Shown piece by piece: positions 44,097 to 52,466 of a stretch of 64,000 nucleotides of DNA. Position 1 is the first letter of the stretch, and the number at the start of each line of letters is the position of its first letter. The translations under genes and the position numbers were made by a program. The notes beneath the pieces are model-generated. The model was not told the origin of the DNA. It saw nothing but the letters and a program-made list of their open reading frames with translations, and made no database searches. The stretch covers positions 1,178,001-1,242,000 of the forward strand of contig JAFLBV010000001.1 in assembly GCA_017302895.1 (NCBI GenBank), written 5' to 3'. Source of the DNA: Ignavibacteria bacterium (GTDB lineage: Bacteria > Bacteroidota > Ignavibacteria > Ignavibacteriales > Ignavibacteriaceae).

Positions 44097-46391
44097 AAAA
44101 GTTATGTTCGCTTTAATAAAGAGGTTTCTCCCCGGTTCTCCTTTGATCAGGCCACGGTTGGTGGCTAGGTGATTGAAATATGAGCGATCGAGGAGATTAT
44201 CCACACCGACGGTCAATCTGATTTCGCCATAGGGGAGTTTGAACGGTTTGGAAGAAATGTTTAGATTGACCAGACCATAACCGGGTGTCCGCTTTTCAGC
44301 AGCCGCAATTTTATTCTGGTCTGCAACACCCGTCAACTCGACTGATGCGTCCGCAAATTCCACTGCTTTTATCCTAAGACCAATCGTGGCATTATCTGCC
44401 GGGATGAAAGGGAGGTCCTCGGTTTTCTTTGAATCCTCACCTCTTACTGCGGAAGCATTTCCGTAAAGAATCACTTCCTTCAACAGTTTCAATTCGAATG
44501 CAAGGTCGAAACCAAAGATTTTTGCCGCTCCGAAATTAACCATTTGCGTGGCAGGTCTTCCCTGAAATGTGTATCCGGGTTGTTCCACAACGAGGTTTGT
44601 GAGTGTGTTAAGGTAAAAGTTTGCTTTAAACATCGCTCCCGATGAATAAAACCGGTATCCGAGATCGTAAAACCAGCCTTCTTCCGGATCGAGGGCAGGA
44701 TTGCCGAGTTTAACCAGACCGCCAAGGTCGAGAAACTGAAACCTCTCCTCGAGCGAAGGGGAGCGGAAAGACTTCCCAAAGTTGAAACTCACCTGTTGCT
44801 CTCTCGTTATTTTGTAGAGGGAGGCGATGTTCAAGCTCCAGGAAAAATTGTTTTCATCTTTTGCTTCCCACAAAATCTTTTTAGACGGAGGATTGTTGTT
44901 CACCACTCCGTTCACCGAAACATACTCGGGATTGTAGGATCTTTCGCTTTTGATATTGATTAAATCAAATCTGCCGCCAATGGCAATATTCAAATTCTGA
45001 GCGATATTGTCTATTTCATTTTGAAAGAAGATACCACCACTTCTGAATTTGGAGATCGGGACAGGTCTTTCACCGGTAATGGTTGTGGTGTCCTTTGTTC
45101 TGTTTTGGGTGATGCGTTGTCTTCTGCTGTCCATTTCCCTTTGCCAGGCATCGACACCAAGTACAAATCTGTAGTTGCTGTTGAAGAGCCAGTTTGAGAC
45201 TGCCTGAATGCCATCGCTCACATGGTCAGCATACGGGAGCAACCTGGCGGTTGGAAGTACAACCTCGGCGTCTCTAACTATCAGTTGATGCCAGTATTTA
45301 ACGCTGACATTTGAAAGAATGGATGATATTTCGGAGAATTTGTATTCGGCTGAGTACATCTCCCGTTTTGCAGTGGGATAGCGGGCAATCGCTGCTGCTG
45401 GGAAAGCGGAGCCACCCGGAAGTCCGATGTCGTCGCCACCATATCTCTGATAATTCAATTCAAATTCATGGTTCAGAAGAGGTTTAAAACCGAACGATGC
45501 ACTAAGGCTGTTATCGTGATAGTGACTGTTGGAGATGACTCCATCTGGTGTTTCAGTAGCAGAAGCCCCCCTGAATGAACCCCGGATCTTCGCAAACCAG
45601 TTGTTTGCCCCGGTGTTGAAGGAAAGGCTCGTTCCCGAACCCTTGTTCACACTGTTGAAAAAACCACCGATGGAACCGGTATAATAAAAGTTGTCCCTGA
45701 ATTTCCGGTTTTGGGTGATTACATTTACGATACCTCCCAGGGCTCCTGTACCATACATCGATGATGCAGCACCTTTTATTATCTCCACTCTCTCGATATC
45801 GAACTGGTCAATCATTGACATTCGTGCGCTCAGTTCAGTAGCTGTTTCAAGTCGGTTTCCGTCAACCATCAGCACGATACCTGTCCCCCTGATTCCTCTA
45901 ACGGAGATATCGGTAGCCCAGACTCCATCACGGGTGAGAGCGACACCGGGCTCCTCCTTAAGGAACTCGGCAAGACTCAATTTGCTGTTGTTGTCGATTT
46001 CACTTTTTTCGATGATGCCGAGTGGATATGGTGACTCCTGCAGGGAGGAAACATACCGTGGACTGGTTACCGTAACTTCACCGAGATGTATTGCAACAGG
46101 TGTCATCAAAATATCGGCGGTCACCGAACCGGAGTTGTTGACCGACACATCCATATACAAAGGGGAATAACCGGCAAGCAGAAATCGAAGTGTCACCGTT
46201 TCAGTTTTTGGCAGGTTTAATTCGAAATAGCCTGTCTTGTCGGAATAAGTGCTTTTTTGGAAACTTACAGAATAAACGAGGACATTATCCAGGGGATTCA
46301 ATGTTTTTTCGTCTGTTATTTTTCCTGAGATCTTTATATTCTGTGCAAACATTGAAGTAGTAAGCAGCAGAAAGACTACAATTATTTTCAT
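44094..46391 (-). CDS. TonB-dependent outer-membrane receptor
   Basis: Start at 46391 gives the signal peptide MKIIVVFLLLTTSMFAQ; the frame is open 32 codons further but without signal features. A carboxypeptidase-regulatory-like domain (about 18-100; ISGKITDEKTLNPLDNV) precedes the plug (about 120-230; SLAEFLKEEPGVALTRDG, VEIIKGAASSMYGTGALGGIVNV) and a 22-strand barrel ending with an aromatic residue (FIKANITF). 765 aa. The substrate is unknown; the size and SPYPLGIIEKSEI plug resemble siderophore/vitamin receptors more than SusC. No SusD partner. Divergent from the LytTR regulator gene. Confidence 0.92.
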   Translation of the reverse strand: MKIIVVFLLLTTSMFAQNIKISGKITDEKTLNPLDNVLVYSVSFQKSTYSDKTGYFELNLPKTETVTLRFLLAGYSPLYMDVSVNNSGSVTADILMTPVAIHLGEVTVTSPRYVSSLQESPYPLGIIEKSEIDNNSKLSLAEFLKEEPGVALTRDGVWATDISVRGIRGTGIVLMVDGNRLETATELSARMSMIDQFDIERVEIIKGAASSMYGTGALGGIVNVITQNRKFRDNFYYTGSIGGFFNSVNKGSGTSLSFNTGANNWFAKIRGSFRGASATETPDGVISNSHYHDNSLSASFGFKPLLNHEFELNYQRYGGDDIGLPGGSAFPAAAIARYPTAKREMYSAEYKFSEISSILSNVSVKYWHQLIVRDAEVVLPTARLLPYADHVSDGIQAVSNWLFNSNYRFVLGVDAWQREMDSRRQRITQNRTKDTTTITGERPVPISKFRSGGIFFQNEIDNIAQNLNIAIGGRFDLINIKSERSYNPEYVSVNGVVNNNPPSKKILWEAKDENNFSWSLNIASLYKITREQQVSFNFGKSFRSPSLEERFQFLDLGGLVKLGNPALDPEEGWFYDLGYRFYSSGAMFKANFYLNTLTNLVVEQPGYTFQGRPATQMVNFGAAKIFGFDLAFELKLLKEVILYGNASAVRGEDSKKTEDLPFIPADNATIGLRIKAVEFADASVELTGVADQNKIAAAEKRTPGYGLVNLNISSKPFKLPYGEIRLTVGVDNLLDRSYFNHLATNRGLIKGEPGRNLFIKANITF

Positions 46392-46645
46392 CCGGGCTTC
46401 ACTAAATAAATCAAAAATACATCTGATATATATTAAAACGGGATGCAAAAAACAACTTTTGGTACGCCTGAATCGGGCAAATTTCAAGAAAAAAGAAAAA
46501 TAACCCGATATGGGATAAAGAATCCCGAAACATTAGTAAATAATTGTTAAATATTTTTGAAAAAATAGCTAAATTCGCCCTTTAACCCTGATTATTTATT
46601 CAGAAAATTGAACAACCATACAGGCATGCAAAACCCGGTAGACAA

Positions 46646-47329
46646 ATGAATTGTTTAATAGTTGATGACGAGGAAATTTCGCGGAAGATTCTTGAGAAGT
46701 TCGTTGCTCAGACTGAGAATCTCGAACTTGCGGGTTCCTTCTCCAATGCCATAGATGCTGTAAAAGTATTAAAAGATCAGGAAATTGATCTGGTTTTTCT
46801 TGACATTGAAATGCCCGAGATGACCGGCATTGAAATGATAGAAACCCTGAAAGAGAGTCCCCAGATAATATTTGTTACCGCAAAAGAGAATTATGCTGTC
46901 GAAGCTTTTGAGCACAATGTAACTGACTATCTTCTGAAGCCGATAAGTTATGCAAGATTTTTGAAATCGGTCGATAAAGCCATTGAAATATACAACAAAT
47001 ATGCCGAGGGGACGGCGCCCGGCTACATTTTTGTAAAGGTTGATTCAAGACTTTTGCGACTCAATCTGGCTGACATAAATTTTATAGAAGCCAAAGGTGA
47101 TTACATCCAGTTGCACACACAAACAGGAAAGCATCTGATTTATTCAACGATGAAGCACATAGAGGCTAAACTTCCGAAGAAAGAATTCGTAAGAGTCCAC
47201 AGATCATTTATTGTCAGGATCGACAGAATCGCCGACATTACGGAAAACAATCTTATGGTTGATAAAAACATCATTCCGATTGGGGCGATGTATAAAAATG
47301 ATCTTTTAAAGAAACTTAACATATTATAA
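46646..47329 (+). CDS. LytTR-family response regulator
   Basis: The receiver domain (1-120) has DD at 7-8, phospho-acceptor Asp 53 (VFLDIEMPEMTG), Thr in FVTAK and Lys in LLKPIS. The LytTR DNA-binding domain (about 130-225) has INFIEAKGDYIQLHT and FVRVHRSFIV. Its cognate LytS-type kinase (His_kinase domain) is not adjacent. It lies 17 bp before the esterase gene, likely co-transcribed. Confidence 0.94.
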   Translation: MNCLIVDDEEISRKILEKFVAQTENLELAGSFSNAIDAVKVLKDQEIDLVFLDIEMPEMTGIEMIETLKESPQIIFVTAKENYAVEAFEHNVTDYLLKPISYARFLKSVDKAIEIYNKYAEGTAPGYIFVKVDSRLLRLNLADINFIEAKGDYIQLHTQTGKHLIYSTMKHIEAKLPKKEFVRVHRSFIVRIDRIADITENNLMVDKNIIPIGAMYKNDLLKKLNIL

Positions 47330-47346
47330 AAAGGAAAAAGAGAGAG

Positions 47347-48075
47347 ATGAAAAGAGAAATACACGGATGGTGGAGCCCGCGACTGGAGAAGAACATGGAA
47401 ATTGTTGTATACGGGCACTGGGGCATTCCGTTGCTGATGTTCCCTACAGCCGGTGCGGATTTCCTTGAGTATGAAAGATTTCAACTGATAAATGCTATTT
47501 CACCCTACATCGAATCGGGAAAAATCAAGGTATTCTCGATAAACAGCATTAACAACGAGAGCTGGTTGAACAATTCGATGATGCCACACCATAAAGCCCT
47601 CAGGCACATGACATACAACTACTATGTGACAGATGAAGTGGTGCCATTTATCCACTCAAACTGCGGTGGTCTGCAACCCATCATGCTGACGGGTGCCTCA
47701 CTCGGAGCACTTCATGCAGCAAACATCTTTTTCAGAAGACCTGACCTGTTTGCCGGTACGATTCCGATGAGTGGTTATTATGATTTGAAAGCTTACACAA
47801 AAGGGCACTACGATGAGAATGTTTATTTCAATTCCCCGGTCGATTATCTCTCAAACCTGAATGACGAGAATCTGTTAAATCAGATGCGTCACAACAAGAG
47901 GATAATAATTGCTACAGGTCAAGGAGAATATGAGGCTCCTCAGGGGTCAATCAATCTTTCCAACATTCTTCGGAGTAAAGGGATACCGCATGAACTTGAG
48001 ATTTGGGGACACGACATGCCACACGACTGGCCTACATGGAGAAAAATGCTGCCATACTTTGTAAGCAGACTTTGA
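47347..48075 (+). CDS. Alpha/beta-hydrolase, esterase D/PHB-depolymerase-like
   Basis: 242 aa. The nucleophile elbow GASLGALHA (Ser near 118), FAGTIPMSGYYD and a C-terminal His in WGHDMPHDWPTWRKMLPYF match the putative esterase family. The N-terminus (HGWWSPRLEKNMEIVVYGHWG) lacks a signal peptide, so cytoplasmic. Substrate unknown. Downstream of the LytTR regulator gene (17 bp) with AAAAGGAAAAAGAGAG before the ATG. Confidence 0.85.
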   Translation: MKREIHGWWSPRLEKNMEIVVYGHWGIPLLMFPTAGADFLEYERFQLINAISPYIESGKIKVFSINSINNESWLNNSMMPHHKALRHMTYNYYVTDEVVPFIHSNCGGLQPIMLTGASLGALHAANIFFRRPDLFAGTIPMSGYYDLKAYTKGHYDENVYFNSPVDYLSNLNDENLLNQMRHNKRIIIATGQGEYEAPQGSINLSNILRSKGIPHELEIWGHDMPHDWPTWRKMLPYFVSRL

Positions 48076-48083
48076 TTTTCCGG

Positions 48084-48653
48084 TCAGATCTCAATAAATT
48101 TATTGAGAAACAGGTTACCCGCCGGGCCTGAAAAGGCAGGATTGAAAACCACACCCATATAATTCCCCTTTTTGAATGCAGCAGGAATCTCATTGTGATC
48201 AGTGAGAACTGCTGCGTTAAATTCATTCGATGAGGGGAGAAACAGCTTTTCGAAATACAACCCGTCCAGAGTCACAGCATCCATAAAGATCACATTATCG
48301 CAAATATCCGCACTTAGTTTTGCTGGAAGTGATGGAACTACAGAAGGAACAGCAAGTGACAGCGGAAAAAACCCAAGTCCGGCTTTGCCTGTCTCGTGAG
48401 TGTTTTCACACATTATCGAGAATCCGTTGCCGATCCCCAAAACCGGCTTCTTTATCATGCGAAGCATTGAAAACAGATTCAGTAGATGGAGCCTTTTGAT
48501 TGCTTTCTTCAGGTCGTGACAATCGGGGAGGATGATTTTTTCAGCTGAAAGTATTTCGCTTTCAACAGATGTAAATTTGAGGTTTACCCCAAGCTTCTCC
48601 AGTTGCCAGAGAAGATATTCGGGTCTCTCGCCGTAATCAATAATTGCTGTCAT
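48084..48653 (-). CDS. HisH-like class I glutamine amidotransferase homologue without catalytic triad
   Basis: 189 aa, colinear with HisH (imidazole glycerol phosphate synthase glutaminase): IIDYG at the N-terminus, LPDCHDLKKAI where HisH has LPGVGAF, KPVLGIGNGFSIM, and GNYMGVVFNPAFSGPAGNLFLNKFI at the end. HisH would read LGICLGMQ and FHPEKSG at the last two: the nucleophile Cys is Gly, His is Asn and Glu is Ala. It cannot therefore hydrolyse glutamine by the normal mechanism. The reading frame is intact with conserved core residues, so it looks like a pseudoenzyme, not a decayed gene. No his genes are nearby. Confidence 0.72.
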   Translation of the reverse strand: MTAIIDYGERPEYLLWQLEKLGVNLKFTSVESEILSAEKIILPDCHDLKKAIKRLHLLNLFSMLRMIKKPVLGIGNGFSIMCENTHETGKAGLGFFPLSLAVPSVVPSLPAKLSADICDNVIFMDAVTLDGLYFEKLFLPSSNEFNAAVLTDHNEIPAAFKKGNYMGVVFNPAFSGPAGNLFLNKFIEI

Positions 48654-48681
48654 CGGTTCATGTATGAATTAAAATAATAAA

Positions 48682-48713
48682 GGACGCGGATACACCTGAG
48701 TGCGTCCGCGTCC
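48682..48713 (-). terminator. terminator of the beta-helix protein gene
   Basis: GGACGCGGA (48682-48690) and TCCGCGTCC (48705-48713) form a perfect 9-bp stem around 14 nt. On the minus strand it is followed by TTTATTATTTT, 18 bp past the stop of the gene at 48731. Confidence 0.75.
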
Positions 48714-48730
48714 CGTGAAAAGAAATATTA

Positions 48731-50821
48731 CTATTTCAGAAGCTGCATTTTTCTTGTTTCTTTATACAATTTGCCATCAACAGAAGTAGCAGTGATTGTA
48801 TAAATATAGCTTCCGCTCGAAAGATTTGATGCATTGAAATTCAACTGATGTGAACCGGCTGCGAAATCTTTGTCAGCAATCTTTGTAACTTCAGAACCCA
48901 TCATGTCATAAACTGTGATGTTAACTCTGGAAGCTGCGGGGAGAGAGAATTTAATTGTTGTTGAAGGGTTGAACGGGTTTGGATAGTTCTGCTGTAAAGC
49001 AAAAGAATTCACGCCGGCAACATCCACTTCGATAATGTTTGAATAAGCAAATTCACCATTCAGGTCAATCTGACGGAGTCTGTAGTAGACAGTTCCGGTT
49101 AGAGCCGGGTTGTCAACAAATTTGTAAACCTGTTTGTCAGTTGTTGAACCGGCACCTTTTACAAAGCCAATCTTGTTGAATGTAAGTCCGTCTGTTGATC
49201 TTTCAACTTCGAAACCGAGGTTGTTGGTTTCGGTGGCTGTTGTCCAGTCAAGAACTACGGCTTCACCTGTCTGAAGAGCTGTAAATGAAGTCAGTTCCAC
49301 AGGAAGTGAAATCGAAGCTTCGTGAGCACCTTTGTAAGGGAACATTGCGTTTCTTGGATTGCCGTCGATATCAAACTTTACCTCAGGCATCGGCATTCCT
49401 CTTAAATCCCAGTCACCATTTGAAGCACCTGTCAGGTGTAGGTCGGTGTTGGATACAAAATTGACCATTTTGTAGATCGATTGGGGATCCTGTGAAGTTG
49501 TGGTTTTCCAGTCGTTCAAAGTGGCAACGGCTGCACTTCCATAATAACCGAATGATGAACCGATACCTGCGAGGTAATAGGCATTCCAGTTAAAATTGAT
49601 AATATTGGTGGCGCTTGCGGTCATCGGGAAGTGGATCAAATATGAAGTTGGGGTACTGTTTCCCTGATGGAAAATGTTGTTTCCAACATTCATTGTGGCA
49701 TCTGAGTTTAGTTCGTAACCGATGCATGCATTGATACCTGTGGTTGCAGGAGCATCAATTCTGAAAGAGTTGTGACCGATATTGATGATTCCGTTCCATG
49801 TTGCGGAGCCAAAAACGATTCCGTAATATCTGTTGGCTGTGGAAACACCTGAATTTGTGAAGTTTGGAGCAATAAAGTTGTTTGCAACATTTATAACACC
49901 GGTATTACCGTAAACAACAATTGCACCGGCGAATCTGTTTGCAGCGGTATTCACGGCAATTTTGGGGAATTTGTTGTTTGCTATAACAGTAGTATCGTTG
50001 GTTACACTTCCTGTAAGATAAACACCTGCATAGAAAGTACGGTCTCTTGGATCAGAGATTATGATGGTGTTACCAACATAGTAATTCTTTGCGATGTAGA
50101 AGGTTGTTATGGCTCTTCTGCCTGCATATATGTCGCATCCCTGAATGGTTCCGGTTACGGGTGAAGTAGGATCATTTCCCCACATTCCAATACCTGATTC
50201 GAATGAAGAAGCGTCACTTCCTATCTGGCAGTTGGAGATAAGAATGTTGTCAGGGCACTGACCGACTGTACCGATTGAACCGTCAACCGCGATACCTGCA
50301 GTGTTTAAGGTTCTCGAGCTGTTTACATTAAGAATCTTAACATTCTGAATGGTTATAAAGTCTGAATTGTCCTGAACTTCGAGAGCCCATCTTCCTGTTG
50401 CGAGGTTTGCCTCGAATGTAAGGTCTCTTGTACCGTCAGCGTTGTTTCCATTCGAACCGTCAATGGTTACATAGCTTGAGTTGAGTATTGTAAAAAACTC
50501 ATTCGAAGCATTTACACCTGTAAGAGTAACAACCGGCTGTTTTGTGGCAGCAGGTTTGATTACCAGTCTGTTTGTTGCAGTAAAGGTGGTGTTGTTTATG
50601 AAGCAATGAGCGGTTTCGGTGAGGTTACCGTCGATGATAAAGGTTACCACGCCGTTGGCACCATTTGTTGAAATAGCGGCGCATGCAGCAGAAAGGGATG
50701 CGTAACCTTGTGGATTTGCACCCTGAGGGATATAATATGTTCCCGAAAGTGCCTGTGCATTTAGTGCACCAAGCCCAAGGAACAACAGAAATAACGACAA
50801 TTTTGTGATGATATGTTTCAT
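48731..50821 (-). CDS. Secreted parallel beta-helix protein with T9SS sorting domain
   Basis: Start at 50821 has GGAGAAACC directly upstream and opens a signal peptide (MKHIITKLSLFLLFLGLGAL, ending NAQA). Residues about 60-480 form pectin-lyase-like beta-helix rungs (YVTIDGSNGNNADGTRDLTF, DFITIQNVKILNV, TGTIQGCDIYAGRRAITTFY). An FN3-like module (VVLDWTTATETNNLGFEVER) and a type A T9SS domain (YPNPFNPSTTIKFSLP, ending TRKMQLLK) follow. No pectate-lyase catalytic residues were recognised; a surface or extracellular glycan-binding role is possible. The C-terminal 170 residues share the module layout of the C25 protease. Confidence 0.87.
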   Translation of the reverse strand: MKHIITKLSLFLLFLGLGALNAQALSGTYYIPQGANPQGYASLSAACAAISTNGANGVVTFIIDGNLTETAHCFINNTTFTATNRLVIKPAATKQPVVTLTGVNASNEFFTILNSSYVTIDGSNGNNADGTRDLTFEANLATGRWALEVQDNSDFITIQNVKILNVNSSRTLNTAGIAVDGSIGTVGQCPDNILISNCQIGSDASSFESGIGMWGNDPTSPVTGTIQGCDIYAGRRAITTFYIAKNYYVGNTIIISDPRDRTFYAGVYLTGSVTNDTTVIANNKFPKIAVNTAANRFAGAIVVYGNTGVINVANNFIAPNFTNSGVSTANRYYGIVFGSATWNGIINIGHNSFRIDAPATTGINACIGYELNSDATMNVGNNIFHQGNSTPTSYLIHFPMTASATNIINFNWNAYYLAGIGSSFGYYGSAAVATLNDWKTTTSQDPQSIYKMVNFVSNTDLHLTGASNGDWDLRGMPMPEVKFDIDGNPRNAMFPYKGAHEASISLPVELTSFTALQTGEAVVLDWTTATETNNLGFEVERSTDGLTFNKIGFVKGAGSTTDKQVYKFVDNPALTGTVYYRLRQIDLNGEFAYSNIIEVDVAGVNSFALQQNYPNPFNPSTTIKFSLPAASRVNITVYDMMGSEVTKIADKDFAAGSHQLNFNASNLSSGSYIYTITATSVDGKLYKETRKMQLLK

Positions 50822-50951
50822 GGTTTCTCCATTTTTGTTTGTATCCAATGATTAGATAAACAGCATCTAAAATTAATCATTAGAAGGGAGACTACAAAAC
50901 ATTTAGCTGTTGATTAAAGAATCAGGCTGAGAGGGATGTGTAATAAAGAAA

Positions 50952-50983
50952 GCGGAGGTTGAAATGGTTTGCCAACTCTCCGC
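50952..50983 (-). terminator. terminator of the doxX gene
   Basis: On the minus strand GCGGAG-A-GTTG pairs with CAAC-CTCCGC (one bulged base) around 11 nt, followed by TTTCTTTATT, 40 bp past the doxX-like stop. Confidence 0.7.
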
Positions 50984-51022
50984 CACTATGGGATATCTTG
51001 TTTTATAACTGCTATCAGGCTG

Positions 51023-51442
51023 TTATTTTACCAAAAATGATACCGTATTATTGCCTGAAGGAATTTTGTTTGCGAGAAGTGCAGACAGGGAGTATTTACC
51101 ACCGCCGGTAAAGAAGAGGGTGCCAAAGACTGTCAGGTAGAGCAGCGCCATCTCTTTTTTCTGAAAAGGATCAGCCCCATGCGCAATAAATGCAGCGACA
51201 GCCATCGTGATTATGAGTGGAATTGCAACTGTTCTCGTAAAAAGCCCAAGTACGATAAAAATTGCCATAAAGAATTCTGCTGACATTGCGAGGAAGAAGC
51301 TCGCTTTCATGCCAATTCCAAGGAAATCGAGAAATTTTATTTCCTCCCCTGAAAAGTAGTTTAAAAATTTACCATAGCCATGACCGAATGCCATGAAGCC
51401 GCCAGCAAAAATTCTGAGAATAAGTATTCCGAGATCGTTCAT
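51023..51442 (-). CDS. DoxX family membrane protein
   Basis: 139 aa with four TM helices. Family features LRIFAGGFMAFGHGYGKFLNYFSG at the N-terminus, AEFFMAIFIVLGLFTRTVAIPLII and KKEMALLYLTVFGTLFFTGGGKYSL. DoxX-like proteins are linked to thiosulfate:quinone oxidoreductase or to redox/oxidative stress complexes; no DoxD/DoxA partner here. An ATGTTATAACAT palindrome lies about 30 bp upstream of the start. Confidence 0.88.
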   Translation of the reverse strand: MNDLGILILRIFAGGFMAFGHGYGKFLNYFSGEEIKFLDFLGIGMKASFFLAMSAEFFMAIFIVLGLFTRTVAIPLIITMAVAAFIAHGADPFQKKEMALLYLTVFGTLFFTGGGKYSLSALLANKIPSGNNTVSFLVK

Positions 51443-51470
51443 TTTTTATTCCTGTATTGAAGTTATGTGA

Positions 51471-51492
51471 ATTATATGTTATAACATGTAAT
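51471..51492. promoter_or_regulatory. palindromic candidate operator upstream of doxX
   Basis: ATGTTATAACAT is a perfect 12-bp palindrome; extended to 22 bp (ATTATATGTTATAACATGTAAT) only one symmetric pair is broken. It lies 29-50 bp upstream of the doxX start. A dyad of this type fits a dimeric HTH repressor such as MarR/HxlR or Rrf2; none is adjacent. Confidence 0.45.
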
Positions 51493-51648
51493 TTTATAAA
51501 AGAGTTCCTTCAATATAGACAAAAGAAAGTAAACGGTTACATTATTTTACAAAGGTTTACCTGACGGTGGCACATGTTACAATTTTGAGGAGTAACTTGA
51601 ACTCAGAGTTTAACAATAATTTCAATCACAAACGACCGGGAGACAGCA

Positions 51649-52053
51649 ATGAAAACTTTAACCAGCACCATCGTTGTAGTTTTAATGCTCATTGCAGCAA
51701 CACCTGAGATTAAATCTCAGAGTACAGATCGAATCAATTTGAATTCGATCACATCGTTAAAGAACGGTATCACATCAAATAACGCAGGCTTGAGAAAAAG
51801 CTCGATTTATATGGCCGGTCTCTACGAAGTAAAGGAAGTCGCTCCACTTCTTGCAGAAGAGATGAAAAAGGAACTTGATCCCTCAACTAAAATCCTGATA
51901 GCCCTTTCTCTCTTTAAAACAGGTGATGAAAATTTCTTTGGAACCATCGAGACAATGGCAAAAATGGAGAAGGATGACGAGGCACGCAGAATGATGTATG
52001 CCATCACAGAGCAAATCAAAATGGACAGAACATATTCAGTGCCCGCAGAGTAA
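51649..52053 (+). CDS. Secreted HEAT-repeat-like small protein
   Basis: 134 aa with a signal peptide (MKTLTSTIVVVLMLIAATPE, cleavage near IKSQS). The mature part has helical pairs (NAGLRKSSIYMAGLYEVKEV, STKILIALSLFKTGDE, EARRMMYAITEQIKMDR) spaced like HEAT repeats. No function can be assigned. GGGAGA precedes the ATG. A terminator follows. Confidence 0.7.
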   Translation: MKTLTSTIVVVLMLIAATPEIKSQSTDRINLNSITSLKNGITSNNAGLRKSSIYMAGLYEVKEVAPLLAEEMKKELDPSTKILIALSLFKTGDENFFGTIETMAKMEKDDEARRMMYAITEQIKMDRTYSVPAE

Positions 52054-52116
52054 AAAGAAGATATTTCGCATAAATCATTACCCCTTCGCATTACCTCAAT
52101 AATGCAAAGCCCGGTG

Positions 52117-52143
52117 CCGCCCCCTAAAAAAGGGCGGTTTTTT
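52117..52143 (+). terminator. terminator of the HEAT-like protein gene
   Basis: CCGCCC, 9-nt loop, GGGCGG and TTTTTT, 64 bp after the stop. It opens the 409-bp gene-free stretch 52054-52462, which otherwise holds repeats and an AT-rich hairpin. Confidence 0.85.
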
Positions 52144-52203
52144 ATTTTAAAGGACGCAGATGCACGCAGATTTGACAGATTAACGCAGATGGGAAAATGG
52201 TTA

Positions 52204-52243
52204 CACGGATTAAACGGATTTTCCACGGATTAAACGGATTTTT
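52204..52243 (+). repeat. two tandem 20-bp repeats
   Basis: CACGGATTAAACGGATTTT occurs twice with a 20-bp period, preceded by looser ACGCAGAT repeats (52154-52190). Low-complexity intergenic sequence, non-coding. Confidence 0.7.
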
Positions 52244-52249
52244 TGTCAG

Positions 52250-52375
52250 AGCCCTTCGGGCGACATATGGGTAGAAATACGGCACTCAACCTCGAGAAAG
52301 CCCTCCGGGCGACATATGGATAGAAGAATGCCGACCATCACCAAAAAAGCCCTTGTGGCGACATGTGGATAGAGG
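52250..52375 (+). repeat. three diverged copies of the 48-bp repeat core with 49-bp period
   Basis: Cores AGCCCTTCGGGCGACATATG (52250), AGCCCTCCGGGCGACATATG (52299) and AGCCCTTGTGGCGACATGTG (52348) are each followed by G[GA]ATAGA-type tails and lie 49 bp apart. The sequence between cores differs from that in the array at 43605. The stem GCCC/GGGC or GCC/GGC is kept although the loop varies. The 49-bp spacing breaks any reading frame. Confidence 0.85.
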
Positions 52376-52432
52376 AACCTCTCTTATTCGACATTCATAA
52401 CTTCTTACTAAAAAATATCTTACGATCACTTT

Positions 52433-52466
52433 GTAAATTTTATATATTACAACATATAAAATTTAC
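52433..52466. terminator. AT-rich 13-bp perfect hairpin at the end of the lipoprotein gene
   Basis: GTAAATTTTATAT and ATATAAAATTTAC are perfect inverted copies around 8 nt; the lipoprotein gene's stop codon lies inside. It has no clean T-run, so it may be a weak terminator or mRNA 3'-end stabiliser. Confidence 0.4.

Noticed and set aside
48084-48653. Functional hisH or pdxT
   Set aside because: The catalytic Cys, His and Glu are all replaced and no partner gene (hisF, pdxS) is nearby.
52433-52466. Insertion-sequence end
   Set aside because: The 13-bp hairpin is short and AT-rich, with no transposase or target duplication visible.
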